Source: Paenibacillus tundrae
GTDB lineage: Bacteria > Bacillota > Bacilli > Paenibacillales > Paenibacillaceae
DNA: 64,000 bases
Reading direction: 5' to 3'
Assembly (NCBI RefSeq): GCF_036884255.1
Contig: NZ_CP145605.1
Coordinates: forward strand, 6,323,001-6,387,000
Part shown: positions 33,046 to 42,606 of the stretch, one piece after another
Layout: the number at the start of each line of letters is the position of its first letter
Position numbering within the stretch: position 1 is the first letter of the stretch
Translations under genes and position numbers: made by a program
The notes under the pieces: model-generated
Told to the model about the DNA's origin: nothing
Database searches by the model: none
The model's input: the letters and a program-made list of their open reading frames with translations, nothing else

Positions 33046-36000
33046 TTATTTTTGCGCTGCCGCTTCAATGTCTGCATATGCCCAGTGTGTTGCTGGTACA
33101 TCGCTGAACGAAGGCGTCACCACTCCAGTTCGTGGTGTGCGATTGAACAGCACATTCAGAACCTTCACGGCTTCAGCACGTGAAAGCTTGTTATTCGGCT
33201 TAAACGAACCATCGCTGTAACCAATCATCAAGCCTGCAGACTGAACATAAGCAATCGCATCCGATGCCCACAGGTCTGCTGATACATCCGTGAACGTAGC
33301 TTCTGCCTCAATACCTGTTACTGGATTTGCTTGTTGCTGCATCCAACGATACGCAATCGTTGCCATCTGTGCACGGGTAATGGAGCCTTCCGGCGCAAAT
33401 TGTGTAGTGCTCAACCCGTTCATCATGCCTGCGGATTGAGCTTTCTGAATCTCACTGGTTGCCCAGTGCGTTGCAGATACATCCGTGTAGTTCACACTAG
33501 CAGCAGAGCTTGATCCTGCTTCATCAGTCAGGTTGCGAGCCAGCATAGCCGCCATTTGCGCACGTGTTACCAACGCTTCTGGACGGAAGTCTGCCCCAAA
33601 GCCTTGAATGTATGGAAGCTGTGAACTTTGCGAAGCTTTCAAGCCATCCACTACGACAAGTGTGAACGTACTGAACTTGGTTACAGTGAACTCAATGCCT
33701 TCACTATTATCTGTGAGTTTCACCAGTTTACCTTGAATCAATTCTTTAGTACCGTCACTGTGTTCGATGTAGATCGCCAGGTTGTCCAATGCTTGCTGAC
33801 GTGCAGCCGGGTCGGTTGGCAAACTATTACGCAGTGGTAAGGTCAACGTAACTTCTCTGCTTTGCATATTGGTTTCAATTTCAACTGGACGGGCGAGTAC
33901 ACGTACATTTGTATTAGGAGCAATCTCCTGAATCAACCGTTCCTTCTTCGCACGCTCTTCTACTTCCTTACGCTCCGATTCCAGTTTCAATGGAACAACG
34001 CGGAAGTACAAGTCTTGATCGAACCCAGCAATCGAACTCGTTGGAACTGATATCACGACATTGCCTGTAGAAATTTCAAGTTTAAGCGCACCATCATTCA
34101 GTTGCTTAACGGCTGCTTTTGGCAGCTCAATCCTTGTCTCGGACACAGCGTCTTGGGCATCTGGAATGACAATACGTGCTGTGTCTGTGCCAAACTGTTT
34201 CGCTTTTTCTACCGATTCCTTCGCAATCGCTTCACTCATCTTCACCAAATCTTTGATTACACCATTCGTTTCAGTTGTACGAGTAATCGGTGTCTTGGTC
34301 AAGTTCGTGCCGTTAACACCATTGACATCGACAACAATCTGTTCCTGTTTCGTAGATGGAGCAGGTGTTGTACTTGGCGCTCCAGCAGACGATGTCGGCG
34401 TGGACGGGCTAGGTGTTGAAGGATTAGTCGGTGTCGGTGTTGTTGTGTTACCACCATCTGAATCTTTCGCTGTAAAGACAAACTTCAGCGCACGTCCTGG
34501 CATCTCATCACTGATCGCTTTATAACGAACCAGCACTGTCACGTTTCGATTAAGATCCAAACGCTGAATTAATTCTAGATCAAGCCAGTTCAAACCCCCA
34601 TCGAAGGAAATTTCCATAGTGGAGTCTAGGCCAATCAGTTTTTTAGCTGTGTTATCCCCGGTTACATTAGGAGCGGTGAAGAATTGGTCAATGACATATT
34701 GCAAGTGCGAAGCACTCTCATATCCGTCCTCTTTATGCTCCAGAACCCATTCCGCCAGTTCCTTTTTGCCTTCATTGCTAAGATCAGCTCTTTTGGATAG
34801 ATTAAGTGAACCTGAGAAGTCGATCTTTTTGCCATGGAAAAATTGTTCACCACTCAACTGATCTTGCATCGTTTTATCAAGCCATAGATCCATCTTCTCT
34901 ACCGTGTCAGCCTTCTCGATTGGTTCGAACGGTGCAGAGAGAAGTTCAAGAATGAACTCAGGGTTAGGAATGTCCCCTGCTGATGTTCCTTCCAACCGTT
35001 CCTTCACCAATAAATGCAAAAACGTATATGCAAGTACAGGTTTGTTCACTTGGCCGAGATCAAGATAACGCTGCCCGATTTTATGCAGATCCTCTGTCTT
35101 GCGATCATTAAAGTGCTCAAGACCATCGGACAAGGATTGGGCTAAAATATCTAGTTTATTCTGAAGAACACTCAGTTCCTTTTGCTCCCAGACTAATTGT
35201 GCCTGCACAGCCAGTTCAATCATATATTGAACTTGTGACTCTGTTTCATAGTCTTCCCCTACTTGATAGATCAAGAATTTAGCTACATATTTTTTTAATT
35301 CTGGCGTGAAGTTAGAATATTCCTGAGGCAAAGTGATATCTTCCAGATGTTCTATAGCCATGATCATATCATCTGTATCTTCGTCCTCTCTTGCATAATT
35401 CACATCACGCAGATTATATTCATTACCATTATCAATATCCGGATTCAAATATTGATCAAAAGCATATTGAATATCTGCATAGGTTAGATATCCTCCATTC
35501 GGGCGTTTCTCCAACATATGCATGGCTAATTCATTTTTATCCGTACCAGTTAGCTTATTGAATTCACTGAAATCTAGCGGGAAATTCTCCATCGGTTTGG
35601 TCGGATTATTGGTATTGTATGTTTCGACCTCGCTCTGTATATAAGCAATTTTCTCGATTTTATCTTTCATATCTGCTTTCGTCTCAACCCGATTAAGATA
35701 TGGGGTCAACTCCACTGCAGATTCCGTTTCCCCCATTACACGACTAATTGTCGGGCTTGTCGTGAGCCTCAGTTCGAATCGATAAGCTGTCATTCGTTTC
35801 TCTAGATCAGAGGAAGTGAGATATACATGAACGAGACGATAGAATTCTTCTCTTTCGACGGCATCATTAAAGTAATTCACACGTTCTGCTTGTTTCGTAT
35901 AGAACGCATCAAGCGCAGTCTTGGCAGTTGGCCCTCCGATCTGGTGCACCACATCAAGTGCCCGCATAGCTACTTCCACCATAATCTGAACTTGTCCTTG

Positions 36001-37071
36001 ACTTGTATATCCAGCAGCAGTAGGCGGATCATTCTTTAACAAATAATCGGCTACCGCCTGCTGGTCTTCAGCAGACAGAGATTTAAAATCAGGTGAAACT
36101 CCGAACTGCTCATCACTAAAGAACGCTATTGCTTTCTGGATATCCTCTGGATTAGTCCTTCTAGCGGTCTTTTTGAATTCATTATACTGATCTAACCATG
36201 GTGCATCTGCGAAGAATGAGTCGAATGCGGATTGCACCTGAGCAATGTCTACGTATCCATTCTCTGGTCTGTTATCAATGATCCAATCCGCCAATTCACC
36301 AAGTTCGCTATCATGAACAATCTCGGACATTTTACTCAAATTAAGTACAAATGGAGGAAAGTTGCTATCTTGATGCTGAATATAATCTTGAGTAGCCGTA
36401 TATACGCTATAAAGTTGGTTTAAGGCAGAACTAACACTTGTACCGTTAACGCCATTAAAAAGCGCTATTTGCGTCGTCATAAAGCTTAGCTTGGTTCCAT
36501 ACGAGACAGAATTACCGAAGTTTGTTCTTGCGTACTTAAAGTACGCTGTGTTGACAAGCAGTGCTCGATCTACACCGCTAAGCAAGCTGTACGAACTGCT
36601 CGCATTACGAAGTTGGTTCAAATCCTGATCACTAATATTCAGGAAGTATGTATCCACATCTCCCAACAGTTCATATAAGGAAGTTACTGTTTGCTGAAAT
36701 GTACTTGCATCCGCTTGTTTCGTAAGTTTAGCCAAATGGTAGATCAGGTTAAAGATATATTCTACCTGGCCATCTTCCGAATACTGGACATTAGGTGAGA
36801 TGAGATTAATTACGCCTTCGGCAATCTCTAATTTCTGACTATCGGTTAATGAGCTATAGTCATCTGGTAGATTAATGAACCCCGGCTCCTCCAAAATACT
36901 CTGCACAGTTGAGATTATACTTGGATAATTGTTTACGAAATAATCATTCCTCTGCTCATTAAGACGCTCACGAGGCGTTAACCCATCTGCACTGGCTACG
37001 CCCCCCACATTTATGAGTGGCACCAACATAACTACAACCAACATTAAACTGATAAACCGCTTGAATAACAT
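33046..37071 (-). CDS. Large secreted S-layer-homology (SLH) surface protein with internal repeats
   Basis: 1341 residues. Signal peptide at 1-28 (KRFISLMLVVVMLVPL, cleavage near ASA-DG). Residues about 40-860 contain three alternating pairs of a degenerate helical repeat. One type ends like QVQYMIELAVQA. The other reads like ELAxWxLxxxxxGY followed by an IQxAFDQFF-type ending. A Pro/Thr/Ser linker is at about 868-905, then a beta-rich domain common in Paenibacillus surface proteins. From about 1157 to the end are SLH modules: a partial one, two complete (VTRAQMA/SRAEAVK cores) and a truncated last one (SDVPATHWAYADIEAAAQK). SLH modules bind pyruvylated secondary cell-wall polymers. The repeat region has no function known to me. 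Confidence 0.85.
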   Translation of the reverse strand: MLFKRFISLMLVVVMLVPLINVGGVASADGLTPRERLNEQRNDYFVNNYPSIISTVQSILEEPGFINLPDDYSSLTDSQKLEIAEGVINLISPNVQYSEDGQVEYIFNLIYHLAKLTKQADASTFQQTVTSLYELLGDVDTYFLNISDQDLNQLRNASSSYSLLSGVDRALLVNTAYFKYARTNFGNSVSYGTKLSFMTTQIALFNGVNGTSVSSALNQLYSVYTATQDYIQHQDSNFPPFVLNLSKMSEIVHDSELGELADWIIDNRPENGYVDIAQVQSAFDSFFADAPWLDQYNEFKKTARRTNPEDIQKAIAFFSDEQFGVSPDFKSLSAEDQQAVADYLLKNDPPTAAGYTSQGQVQIMVEVAMRALDVVHQIGGPTAKTALDAFYTKQAERVNYFNDAVEREEFYRLVHVYLTSSDLEKRMTAYRFELRLTTSPTISRVMGETESAVELTPYLNRVETKADMKDKIEKIAYIQSEVETYNTNNPTKPMENFPLDFSEFNKLTGTDKNELAMHMLEKRPNGGYLTYADIQYAFDQYLNPDIDNGNEYNLRDVNYAREDEDTDDMIMAIEHLEDITLPQEYSNFTPELKKYVAKFLIYQVGEDYETESQVQYMIELAVQAQLVWEQKELSVLQNKLDILAQSLSDGLEHFNDRKTEDLHKIGQRYLDLGQVNKPVLAYTFLHLLVKERLEGTSAGDIPNPEFILELLSAPFEPIEKADTVEKMDLWLDKTMQDQLSGEQFFHGKKIDFSGSLNLSKRADLSNEGKKELAEWVLEHKEDGYESASHLQYVIDQFFTAPNVTGDNTAKKLIGLDSTMEISFDGGLNWLDLELIQRLDLNRNVTVLVRYKAISDEMPGRALKFVFTAKDSDGGNTTTPTPTNPSTPSPSTPTSSAGAPSTTPAPSTKQEQIVVDVNGVNGTNLTKTPITRTTETNGVIKDLVKMSEAIAKESVEKAKQFGTDTARIVIPDAQDAVSETRIELPKAAVKQLNDGALKLEISTGNVVISVPTSSIAGFDQDLYFRVVPLKLESERKEVEERAKKERLIQEIAPNTNVRVLARPVEIETNMQSREVTLTLPLRNSLPTDPAARQQALDNLAIYIEHSDGTKELIQGKLVKLTDNSEGIEFTVTKFSTFTLVVVDGLKASQSSQLPYIQGFGADFRPEALVTRAQMAAMLARNLTDEAGSSSAASVNYTDVSATHWATSEIQKAQSAGMMNGLSTTQFAPEGSITRAQMATIAYRWMQQQANPVTGIEAEATFTDVSADLWASDAIAYVQSAGLMIGYSDGSFKPNNKLSRAEAVKVLNVLFNRTPRTGVVTPSFSDVPATHWAYADIEAAAQK

Positions 37072-37149
37072 GTATTCTGTCCTCCTAAGTACGTGTTACT
37101 GTTATTGTAGTAAAACGCTCTGGACCGATTCTGAACACGGAGGATGTCC

Positions 37150-37182
37150 AAAGAAAATAAGACCCGATCTATAATAGATCGA
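37150..37182 (-). terminator. Terminator of the SDR gene
   Basis: CGATCTAT-A-ATAGATCG (37165-37181) is a perfect 8-1-8 palindrome; on the minus strand GGGTCTTATTTTCTTT follows. It lies 12 bp after the SDR stop. Confidence 0.65.
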
Positions 37183-37192
37183 ATCTCCCCTA

Positions 37193-37930
37193 TCAGATTA
37201 GCGTATACCCACCATCGACAAATAGTGTACTGCCTGTCGTGAACGTGTTAGTCATCAGATAGGTAACGGTATGCGCAATTTCATCATTCCGTCCTACACG
37301 CTGGAGTAATGCGAGCTTCTCATAGTCCTTGAAGTGATCTCCTCGCGGGGTGCCTTCTTGCCCTTCCCGCCAGATCGTTCCCGGAGAAACGACGTTTACC
37401 CGTACCGGCGCAAGCTCAACAGCAAGTGCTTTCCCCAAACTCTCGATGGCTCCATTACAAGCGGCATAAGAGGCGCCCCCTTCCAAAGGCCGCTGACTGA
37501 ATCCACCAGACATTAACGTTATTGATCCAGAAGAAGACAAATGTGAAGCAGCGTATTTAGCGGCAAAATACTGAGGCCAGAACTTTCCCTTAAAACAACT
37601 TTCAGCCGTCTCCCGATCTGAACTCAGTGACCCACGGGTATATACAGCTCCGGGAGTGAAGAGATGGTCGAACTCGCCCACCTGTTTGAAAAATAACTTC
37701 AGTTGCTCCTCATCCTGATTGTCCAACACATAACCTTCGACAGTCCGATTGCCGGACGCACTAGCCGCACCCGCAATCTGCTCCTTTGCTTCTTCCAGTC
37801 TGGAGGCTGATCTTCCGGCAATAACGACATGCGCCCCTGCCTCCGCTGCCTTCAGCGCTGTTGCAAGCCCAATGCCCGAGCTTCCCCCAATAATAACGAC
37901 ACGTTGGTTTTGCAATGTATATTGAATCAT
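37193..37930 (-). CDS. SDR family oxidoreductase with altered catalytic motif
   Basis: 245 residues, Rossmann fold. The cofactor loop is VVIIGGSSGIGLATAL (TGxxxGxG-type) with AGR after strand 2, suggesting NADP(H). The active-site Ser is in LMSGGF and Tyr155 in SYAACNGA. The canonical Lys four residues after the Tyr is Asn159 instead. The C-terminal LFVDGGYTLI is typical. It is divergent from a HxlR regulator that probably controls it. It may still be active, as some SDR subgroups carry YxxxN, or act without full catalysis. Confidence 0.85.
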   Translation of the reverse strand: MIQYTLQNQRVVIIGGSSGIGLATALKAAEAGAHVVIAGRSASRLEEAKEQIAGAASASGNRTVEGYVLDNQDEEQLKLFFKQVGEFDHLFTPGAVYTRGSLSSDRETAESCFKGKFWPQYFAAKYAASHLSSSGSITLMSGGFSQRPLEGGASYAACNGAIESLGKALAVELAPVRVNVVSPGTIWREGQEGTPRGDHFKDYEKLALLQRVGRNDEIAHTVTYLMTNTFTTGSTLFVDGGYTLI

Positions 37931-38010
37931 TCCTCATCTACCCCTTCACATCATTTTTGCTGGTATGCACCAATGATTGTCCATTATTCATGAAATGAAG
38001 GATGTTGAAT

Positions 38011-38043
38011 AGTACGCAATTCAATCATACTAAGTACGAAATT
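38011..38043. promoter_or_regulatory. Direct-repeat operator candidate for the HxlR regulator
   Basis: AGTACGCAATT (38011-38021) and AGTACGAAATT (38033-38043) are direct repeats spaced 22 bp, two helical turns, in the gap between the SDR and hxlR-type genes. Such spacing suits a dimeric winged-helix repressor. Confidence 0.45.
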
Positions 38044-38196
38044 TCATACCATGGATCGAACATCGTCAGCTCATCTGGTGTGAACTAAAAACCGATCCTT
38101 GGGAACATGTACTATCCTTGGACAGGTTTATTGCATCTCAAATGCAGAAATCAAGTATGATAGAATAACATATATATATAAGTCGAGGTGAATACT

Positions 38197-38568
38197 ATGG
38201 ATTTACAAGAGCCACGTTTACAAGGGGTAATGACCACACTGGAGACCATTAATGGGAAATGGAAACCGCTCATCTTGTTTATTTTGCTGAAGGAAGGCAC
38301 TAAACGTTTCGGTGAACTACGACGGATGATTCCCGACGTTACCCAGGGGACATTAACCAAACAGCTGCGGGAGCTAGAACAAGATCAGATTATTGTTCGC
38401 ACGCTCTATGGTGATGTTCCTCCTAAGGTAGAGTACAGCCTATCCGAACACGGACAGACCATAGGGACTCTTCTGGATGGCATGTGTGGTTGGGGAAAGT
38501 CACATCTTGATTATTTGCGTGCAAACAGAGACACGAAGGTCATGGAGTCCTTTATAAACGAACAGTGA
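38197..38568 (+). CDS. HxlR-family winged-helix transcriptional regulator
   Basis: 123 residues, a single winged helix: GKWKPLILFILLKEGTKRFGELRR, then VTQGTLTKQLRELEQDQIIVR and YSLSEHGQT. The family often senses aldehydes, quinones or other electrophiles and usually controls an adjacent divergent oxidoreductase gene, as with the SDR here. GTG at 38188 is in frame but is part of the GAGGTG ribosome site, so the ATG at 38197 is chosen. Confidence 0.88.
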   Translation: MDLQEPRLQGVMTTLETINGKWKPLILFILLKEGTKRFGELRRMIPDVTQGTLTKQLRELEQDQIIVRTLYGDVPPKVEYSLSEHGQTIGTLLDGMCGWGKSHLDYLRANRDTKVMESFINEQ

Positions 38569-38740
38569 TTAGAAGAACAGGATGAGCCGTGATATATCTC
38601 CTTTCCAAACCCTCTCGCTTGTGTAAGCCCTATCCATCGTCTATAATTTCGTTCAGTTGCACAATTATAAATAGGGCTGAATAGACATTAGAGGCCATAC
38701 ATAATGCACTGATGGATTACCTGATGAAGGAGGAACGGAT

Positions 38741-39787
38741 ATGTTACAGCTTTCGGAGAAGCAGGCACAGGATATCGTCGATAAAATGATGCAGGACATC
38801 CCGTACAACATCAATATTATGAATGAACAAGGAATTATTATTGGTAGTGGACAGCGTGAACGTGTAGGTTCAATTCATCAGGGAGCTGTTCGAGCATTAA
38901 CTACAAGAACCATGGTTGAAGTGTGGCAAGATGGCAGGTTAGAGAAAATGGGTACGAACGAACCTATTATCATCGCCAATGAGCTGTTGGGTGTAATCGG
39001 CATATCAGGACATCCGGATGAAGTCCGTCCATTCAGTAACATCGTGCGCACTACCGTATCCCTTCTTATTGAACAACGTAATCAACTGGAGAACCTAGCT
39101 CATGAGGCTTCACGCAAAAAGGCCTTTTTGGAACGACTCCTTAATCATTCTGGCTCTTATTCACAGAAAATGCGGAAAGAAGCGCTGCAATATCATATTG
39201 ATCTGCAATTACCAACAATTCTTATATATATTCAATTCCAAGGGGAGGCCTCTCCGTTTAACTCGGAATCCTATAGAACATTGCTGCCTCACTCTTGGTT
39301 CACACTTGAGGATGCAGGGGATGCGCAGTTGGTGCTTATTCAGAATGAATCAGAGGTGGATGTGTTCATTCAGCAATTTCAGCAGGATCAACCTCAAGCC
39401 CTCATCTCCATTAGTAGGCGAGAAGCCAACATCGCACGCTGTTATGAGCAGGCAAAATCCGCCATGGACATCCTAATGGCACTTCGCCCCGCCTCCCCAC
39501 TAACACGGTACGATGATGTGCAGTTTCTAGTACGCTTTAGTGCTGCCAACTTAACCAATAACTCCAACATTGTCAGTAAGCTGGAGGACACTGCCGATCT
39601 ACTTGAAACGCTACGTAGCTTTATCCATCATAGTGGTAGCATGACAACGACAGCGGACGACCTTAACATCCATCGCAACACGCTACAATATCGGCTCAAA
39701 CGCATACAGTCTATTACGGGTAAAGACCCACGTAACTGGCTCGAACTTATTGAGCTTACTCACGGGTTACTCGCATTTTATCGATAA
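38741..39787 (+). CDS. CdaR-family sugar-diacid regulator
   Basis: 348 residues. The N-terminal sugar-diacid-recognition domain runs to about 130 (QAQDIVDKMMQDIPYNINIMNEQGIIIGSG; IGISGHPDEVRPFS). The middle is a GGDEF-like degenerate region. The C-terminus has a PucR-type helix-turn-helix (TADDLNIHRNTLQYRLKRIQSITGKDPR). In Escherichia coli CdaR activates glucarate, galactarate and glycerate catabolism. Here it is convergent with a glycerate kinase and GntP permease operon, its natural target. A ribosome site (AAGGAGG) precedes the ATG. Confidence 0.9.
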   Translation: MLQLSEKQAQDIVDKMMQDIPYNINIMNEQGIIIGSGQRERVGSIHQGAVRALTTRTMVEVWQDGRLEKMGTNEPIIIANELLGVIGISGHPDEVRPFSNIVRTTVSLLIEQRNQLENLAHEASRKKAFLERLLNHSGSYSQKMRKEALQYHIDLQLPTILIYIQFQGEASPFNSESYRTLLPHSWFTLEDAGDAQLVLIQNESEVDVFIQQFQQDQPQALISISRREANIARCYEQAKSAMDILMALRPASPLTRYDDVQFLVRFSAANLTNNSNIVSKLEDTADLLETLRSFIHHSGSMTTTADDLNIHRNTLQYRLKRIQSITGKDPRNWLELIELTHGLLAFYR

Positions 39788-39801
39788 TTTGAGACAACCA
39801 A

Positions 39802-39855
39802 AAGACGGATGCAAAATGCCCCATCATGCAGGCTTCGAATTCCCATCCGTCTCTT
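39802..39855. terminator. Terminator between CdaR and glycerate kinase genes
   Basis: AGACGGATG (39803-39811) pairs with CATCCGTCT (39844-39852), with a long loop, A-rich before and TCTTCT after. It lies in the short gap between convergent genes. Confidence 0.55.
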
Positions 39856-39883
39856 CTGATCTTTATTCTGTTATTATCCCATT

Positions 39884-41044
39884 CTAGGACGGTAGAAGAC
39901 CAAGCTTCAACACCCGTGCAATGTTCTCCATGGTACGCTCCACATTCGCTGAGCCTTCCTCCAAGAGTTTATTCAGATCCGCTGCTCCTGGCACAATGCC
40001 AAACACGGCATCAATTCCCTCTGTGTATAGCGTCTCGATCCCTTCACCTACATAACCTGCGACAGCAATAACTGGTTTTCCGGATTCTTTGGCTGCTTGA
40101 GCCACGCCGTAAGGCGTTTTGCCAAACTTCGTTTGAAAGTCAATGCCGCCTTCGCCTGTAAATACGATATCTGCATGAACTAGTTTTTCACGCAAACCTG
40201 TGTATTCAATCACGATCTCAATACCTTTGCGTAATGTAGCTTGCGTGAAAATTAGTAGCCCTGCTCCCAACCCCCCTGCTGCACCCGCACCTGGTACATC
40301 TCGAATATCCTTCTGCAGTTGTTGTTTCACTACATCTGCATAATGAGACAGGTTTGCATCCAATAGCTGCACCATTTCCGGCGTAGCACCTTTCTGTGGG
40401 CCAAATACCCGTGAGGCGCCGTGTTCACCACAGAGTGGATTCGTCACATCGCAGGCAACGATGAACTCCACTTCCTGGAGACGTGGATCTAAGCCAGACA
40501 CGTCAATATGTGCTAATCGGTTAAGTGAACCGCCACCACGTTCAAGCGAATTACCCTGGACATCCAGAAATTTGGCACCAAGCGCCTCGGCCATACCCGT
40601 CCCCCCATCGTTAGTGGCACTGCCGCCAATCCCGATAATAACTTTACGAATGCCTTGATCGAGACATTTCCGAATCAGTTCTCCTGTTCCGTACGTCGTT
40701 GTGCGAAGTGGATCACGTGTCTCTGAGGTTACAAGATGAATCCCGCTCGCGGATGCCATCTCAATCGCTGCTGTTGTTCCATCTCCAAGAATGCCATACT
40801 GTGCCATGACGTTCTGTCCCAATGGGCCTTGTACCTCTTGATAATGAATAGCGCCACCAGAAGCATCCACAAGCGATTGCACCGTCCCTTCACCCCCGTC
40901 AGCCATGGGTACATGGATATACCGTGCTGTTGGGTAAATTTTGCGCAATCCGTTTTCCATCGCAACACAGACTTCTTTGGCTGTCATGCTTTCCTTGAAT
41001 GAGTCCGGTGCCAGTACAAATGTATTTTCTCTCTTTTCTCCCAT
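39884..41044 (-). CDS. Glycerate kinase (GlxK/GarK family)
   Basis: 386 residues. Family motifs: LAPDSFKESMTAKEVC at the start, PMADGGEGTVQSL, IGIGGSATNDGGTGMAEALGAKF, GAAGGLGAGL and FTGEGGIDFQTKFGKTPYGVA. Phosphorylates D-glycerate with ATP, feeding it into glycolysis. It is the second gene after the GntP permease and is convergent with the CdaR regulator. An earlier ATG at 41062 is in frame, but GGGGTGAG precedes the one at 41044 by 4 nt, and the resulting start (MGEKRENTFVLAPD) fits the family. Confidence 0.92.
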   Translation of the reverse strand: MGEKRENTFVLAPDSFKESMTAKEVCVAMENGLRKIYPTARYIHVPMADGGEGTVQSLVDASGGAIHYQEVQGPLGQNVMAQYGILGDGTTAAIEMASASGIHLVTSETRDPLRTTTYGTGELIRKCLDQGIRKVIIGIGGSATNDGGTGMAEALGAKFLDVQGNSLERGGGSLNRLAHIDVSGLDPRLQEVEFIVACDVTNPLCGEHGASRVFGPQKGATPEMVQLLDANLSHYADVVKQQLQKDIRDVPGAGAAGGLGAGLLIFTQATLRKGIEIVIEYTGLREKLVHADIVFTGEGGIDFQTKFGKTPYGVAQAAKESGKPVIAVAGYVGEGIETLYTEGIDAVFGIVPGAADLNKLLEEGSANVERTMENIARVLKLGLLPS

Positions 41045-41064
41045 TACTCTCACCCCATCCATAT

Positions 41065-41093
41065 GATTAAAGCGTGTTTGGTAAACAATCTCT
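41065..41093. repeat. Short AAAGCGTGTT inverted element after the permease gene
   Basis: AAAGCGTGTTTGGTAAACA contains the hairpin GTTT-GG-TAAAC-like arms and ends AATCTCTTA, resembling a shrunken version of the TGCGTGTTCAAAAA repeat. A related piece (AAAGCGTGTTCAACAAGTG on the minus strand) lies at 42405-42426, upstream of the permease. Confidence 0.4.
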
Positions 41094-42388
41094 TAAAGGA
41101 TAAATCCATATAGTAACGTAGCCACAATCGCCATCGTGCCACCAACTATCGCTTCGTAAGGTATGACACCCATCCGCTGTCGAATTGTCATCTTCATACT
41201 GTCAGCAGACACATGAAAATAGTTACCCTGAGGCAGGGAATCGATGACCGTTGCTCCCGTGTGAACCATCACAGCCGCAGCGAGTGGAGCTGTCCCCATG
41301 TTCAAAATTGCATCTCCGAATGAACCCGTTGCGAGAATAACACCTGTCGAGGTTGATGCTGTTGCCGCTGCCATCAGAATACCTGCGATTGGTGCCAGGA
41401 ATGTACCGGATATACCTGATGCTTCTATTAGACTCACAACTTGACCCGATAGATCCGATGCGGAGATAAGTCCTGCAATCCCCCCGGCACCCACCAGAAT
41501 GAGTACTGTAGCCGTCATTTTGTTAAGTCCCGAAGTTGTATACTTCACAATGCTTTTGCTCTGTCCCATAGCCAGCATACCGATGATTCCCGCAATCGGG
41601 AGAATATACATTGCGTCAACTTTGAACGTAGACAGTGCCGCAATGCCAGTAATTGAACCGATCGGATTGATCATGAGCAAAATAATCGCTACCAACGGTG
41701 CCACAATCGCTTTCTTCAGTGGTGGATATTGAGAAGTATCCACCTCTCCTTGCTCTGCTTCCTGGTCAGAAACCATTACACCTTTGCCTTTGAGCATCGA
41801 AGCTACGATAACGGTTACAATTAATCCGCAGATGGCTGGAATCACTCCAGCCAACATCACGTTGCTCAGATCCAGCTCGAACCCTCGTGCAGCCGCAATC
41901 GTATTCGGGTTCGGAGAGATGATATTCCCCGCTTTACCACCGCCGGATAAGGCCAGTAGCAGCGCAAGCTTGGAGATGCCCATTTTATTACCTACAGATA
42001 GCGCAATCGGCGCTACGATTAGAACAGCAACAGGAATAAATACGCCAACCGCAGTAATGATCATCGTTGCCAGAGCCAAGGCGAGAATGGCTTTACTCCC
42101 ACCAAACTTACGTACAATAGCCTGCGCTATGGTCTCGGCTGCGCCTGACTCCATCATGACTCCTGCAAGCACACCTGCAGCTAGTACACGTAGGACGGTG
42201 CCCATGACACTTTGTGTACCATTGACGAGTATATTTACGGTCTGCTCTAAATTCGCTCCGCCAATTAAAGCGCCTACAATTGCTCCCAAAAATAAAGAAT
42301 AGACTGGATTCAGTTTCTTCAGAATCAGTATGATCGCTATAGCAAGTCCTGCCAGTGCGCCGATCCAGCTAATTGTTAAAGGTTCCAT
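41093..42388 (-). CDS. GntP-family gluconate/glycerate permease
   Basis: 431 residues with about 12 hydrophobic segments. Typical stretches: LVNGTQSVMGTVLRVLAAGVLAGVMMESGAAETIA and LSGGGKAGNIISPNPNTIAAARG. The C-terminal part has ASTSTGVILATGSF and GATVIDSLPQGNYFH. Family members import gluconate, glycerate or related hydroxy acids with protons. The glycerate kinase gene follows within 50 bp, so the substrate is probably D-glycerate or a precursor. The ATG at 42409 lacks a ribosome site; GGGGGG before 42388 decides the start. Confidence 0.9.
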   Translation of the reverse strand: MEPLTISWIGALAGLAIAIILILKKLNPVYSLFLGAIVGALIGGANLEQTVNILVNGTQSVMGTVLRVLAAGVLAGVMMESGAAETIAQAIVRKFGGSKAILALALATMIITAVGVFIPVAVLIVAPIALSVGNKMGISKLALLLALSGGGKAGNIISPNPNTIAAARGFELDLSNVMLAGVIPAICGLIVTVIVASMLKGKGVMVSDQEAEQGEVDTSQYPPLKKAIVAPLVAIILLMINPIGSITGIAALSTFKVDAMYILPIAGIIGMLAMGQSKSIVKYTTSGLNKMTATVLILVGAGGIAGLISASDLSGQVVSLIEASGISGTFLAPIAGILMAAATASTSTGVILATGSFGDAILNMGTAPLAAAVMVHTGATVIDSLPQGNYFHVSADSMKMTIRQRMGVIPYEAIVGGTMAIVATLLYGFIL

Positions 42389-42404
42389 TGTCCATTGCCC
42401 CCCA

Positions 42405-42426
42405 TGCACTTGTTGAACACGCTTTC
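42405..42426. repeat. Partial TGCGTGTTCAAAAA-type element upstream of the permease
   Basis: On the minus strand AAAGCGTGTTCAACAAGTGC shares GCGTGTTCAA with the left end of the full repeat, though here it is followed by CAAGTG. It lies 17 bp upstream of the gntP-type start, where it could also influence translation or be a regulator site. Confidence 0.35.
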
Positions 42427-42555
42427 ATTATAGATGCTGGAGTAGCAAAGATATATTGATGAACAGACGAAATTCATTGTTCATTTGCACAATGCATATG
42501 TTGGATAACGGATAACAGATCTCCCGATTCAAACTACAGAATACGCCATGTTACA

Positions 42556-42593
42556 CAAACAGCCTGTTAGCCAGAAATCCATGGCAGCAGGCT
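42556..42593 (-). terminator. Terminator of the YiiX-like gene
   Basis: AGCCTG (42561-42566) pairs with CAGGCT (42588-42593) and GCCA with TGGC inside; on the minus strand GTTTGTGT follows. Moderate strength. Confidence 0.55.
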
Positions 42594-42606
42594 ATTTCAT
42601 CTCATA

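Noticed and set aside
34061..34525. 154-codon plus-strand frame inside the SLH gene
   Set aside because: Antisense shadow of the Thr/Pro/Ser linker and beta domain; the sense frame is clearly coding.
41784..42302. 172-codon plus-strand frame inside the GntP gene
   Set aside because: Shadow of a strongly hydrophobic coding sequence; the minus-strand permease has all family motifs.
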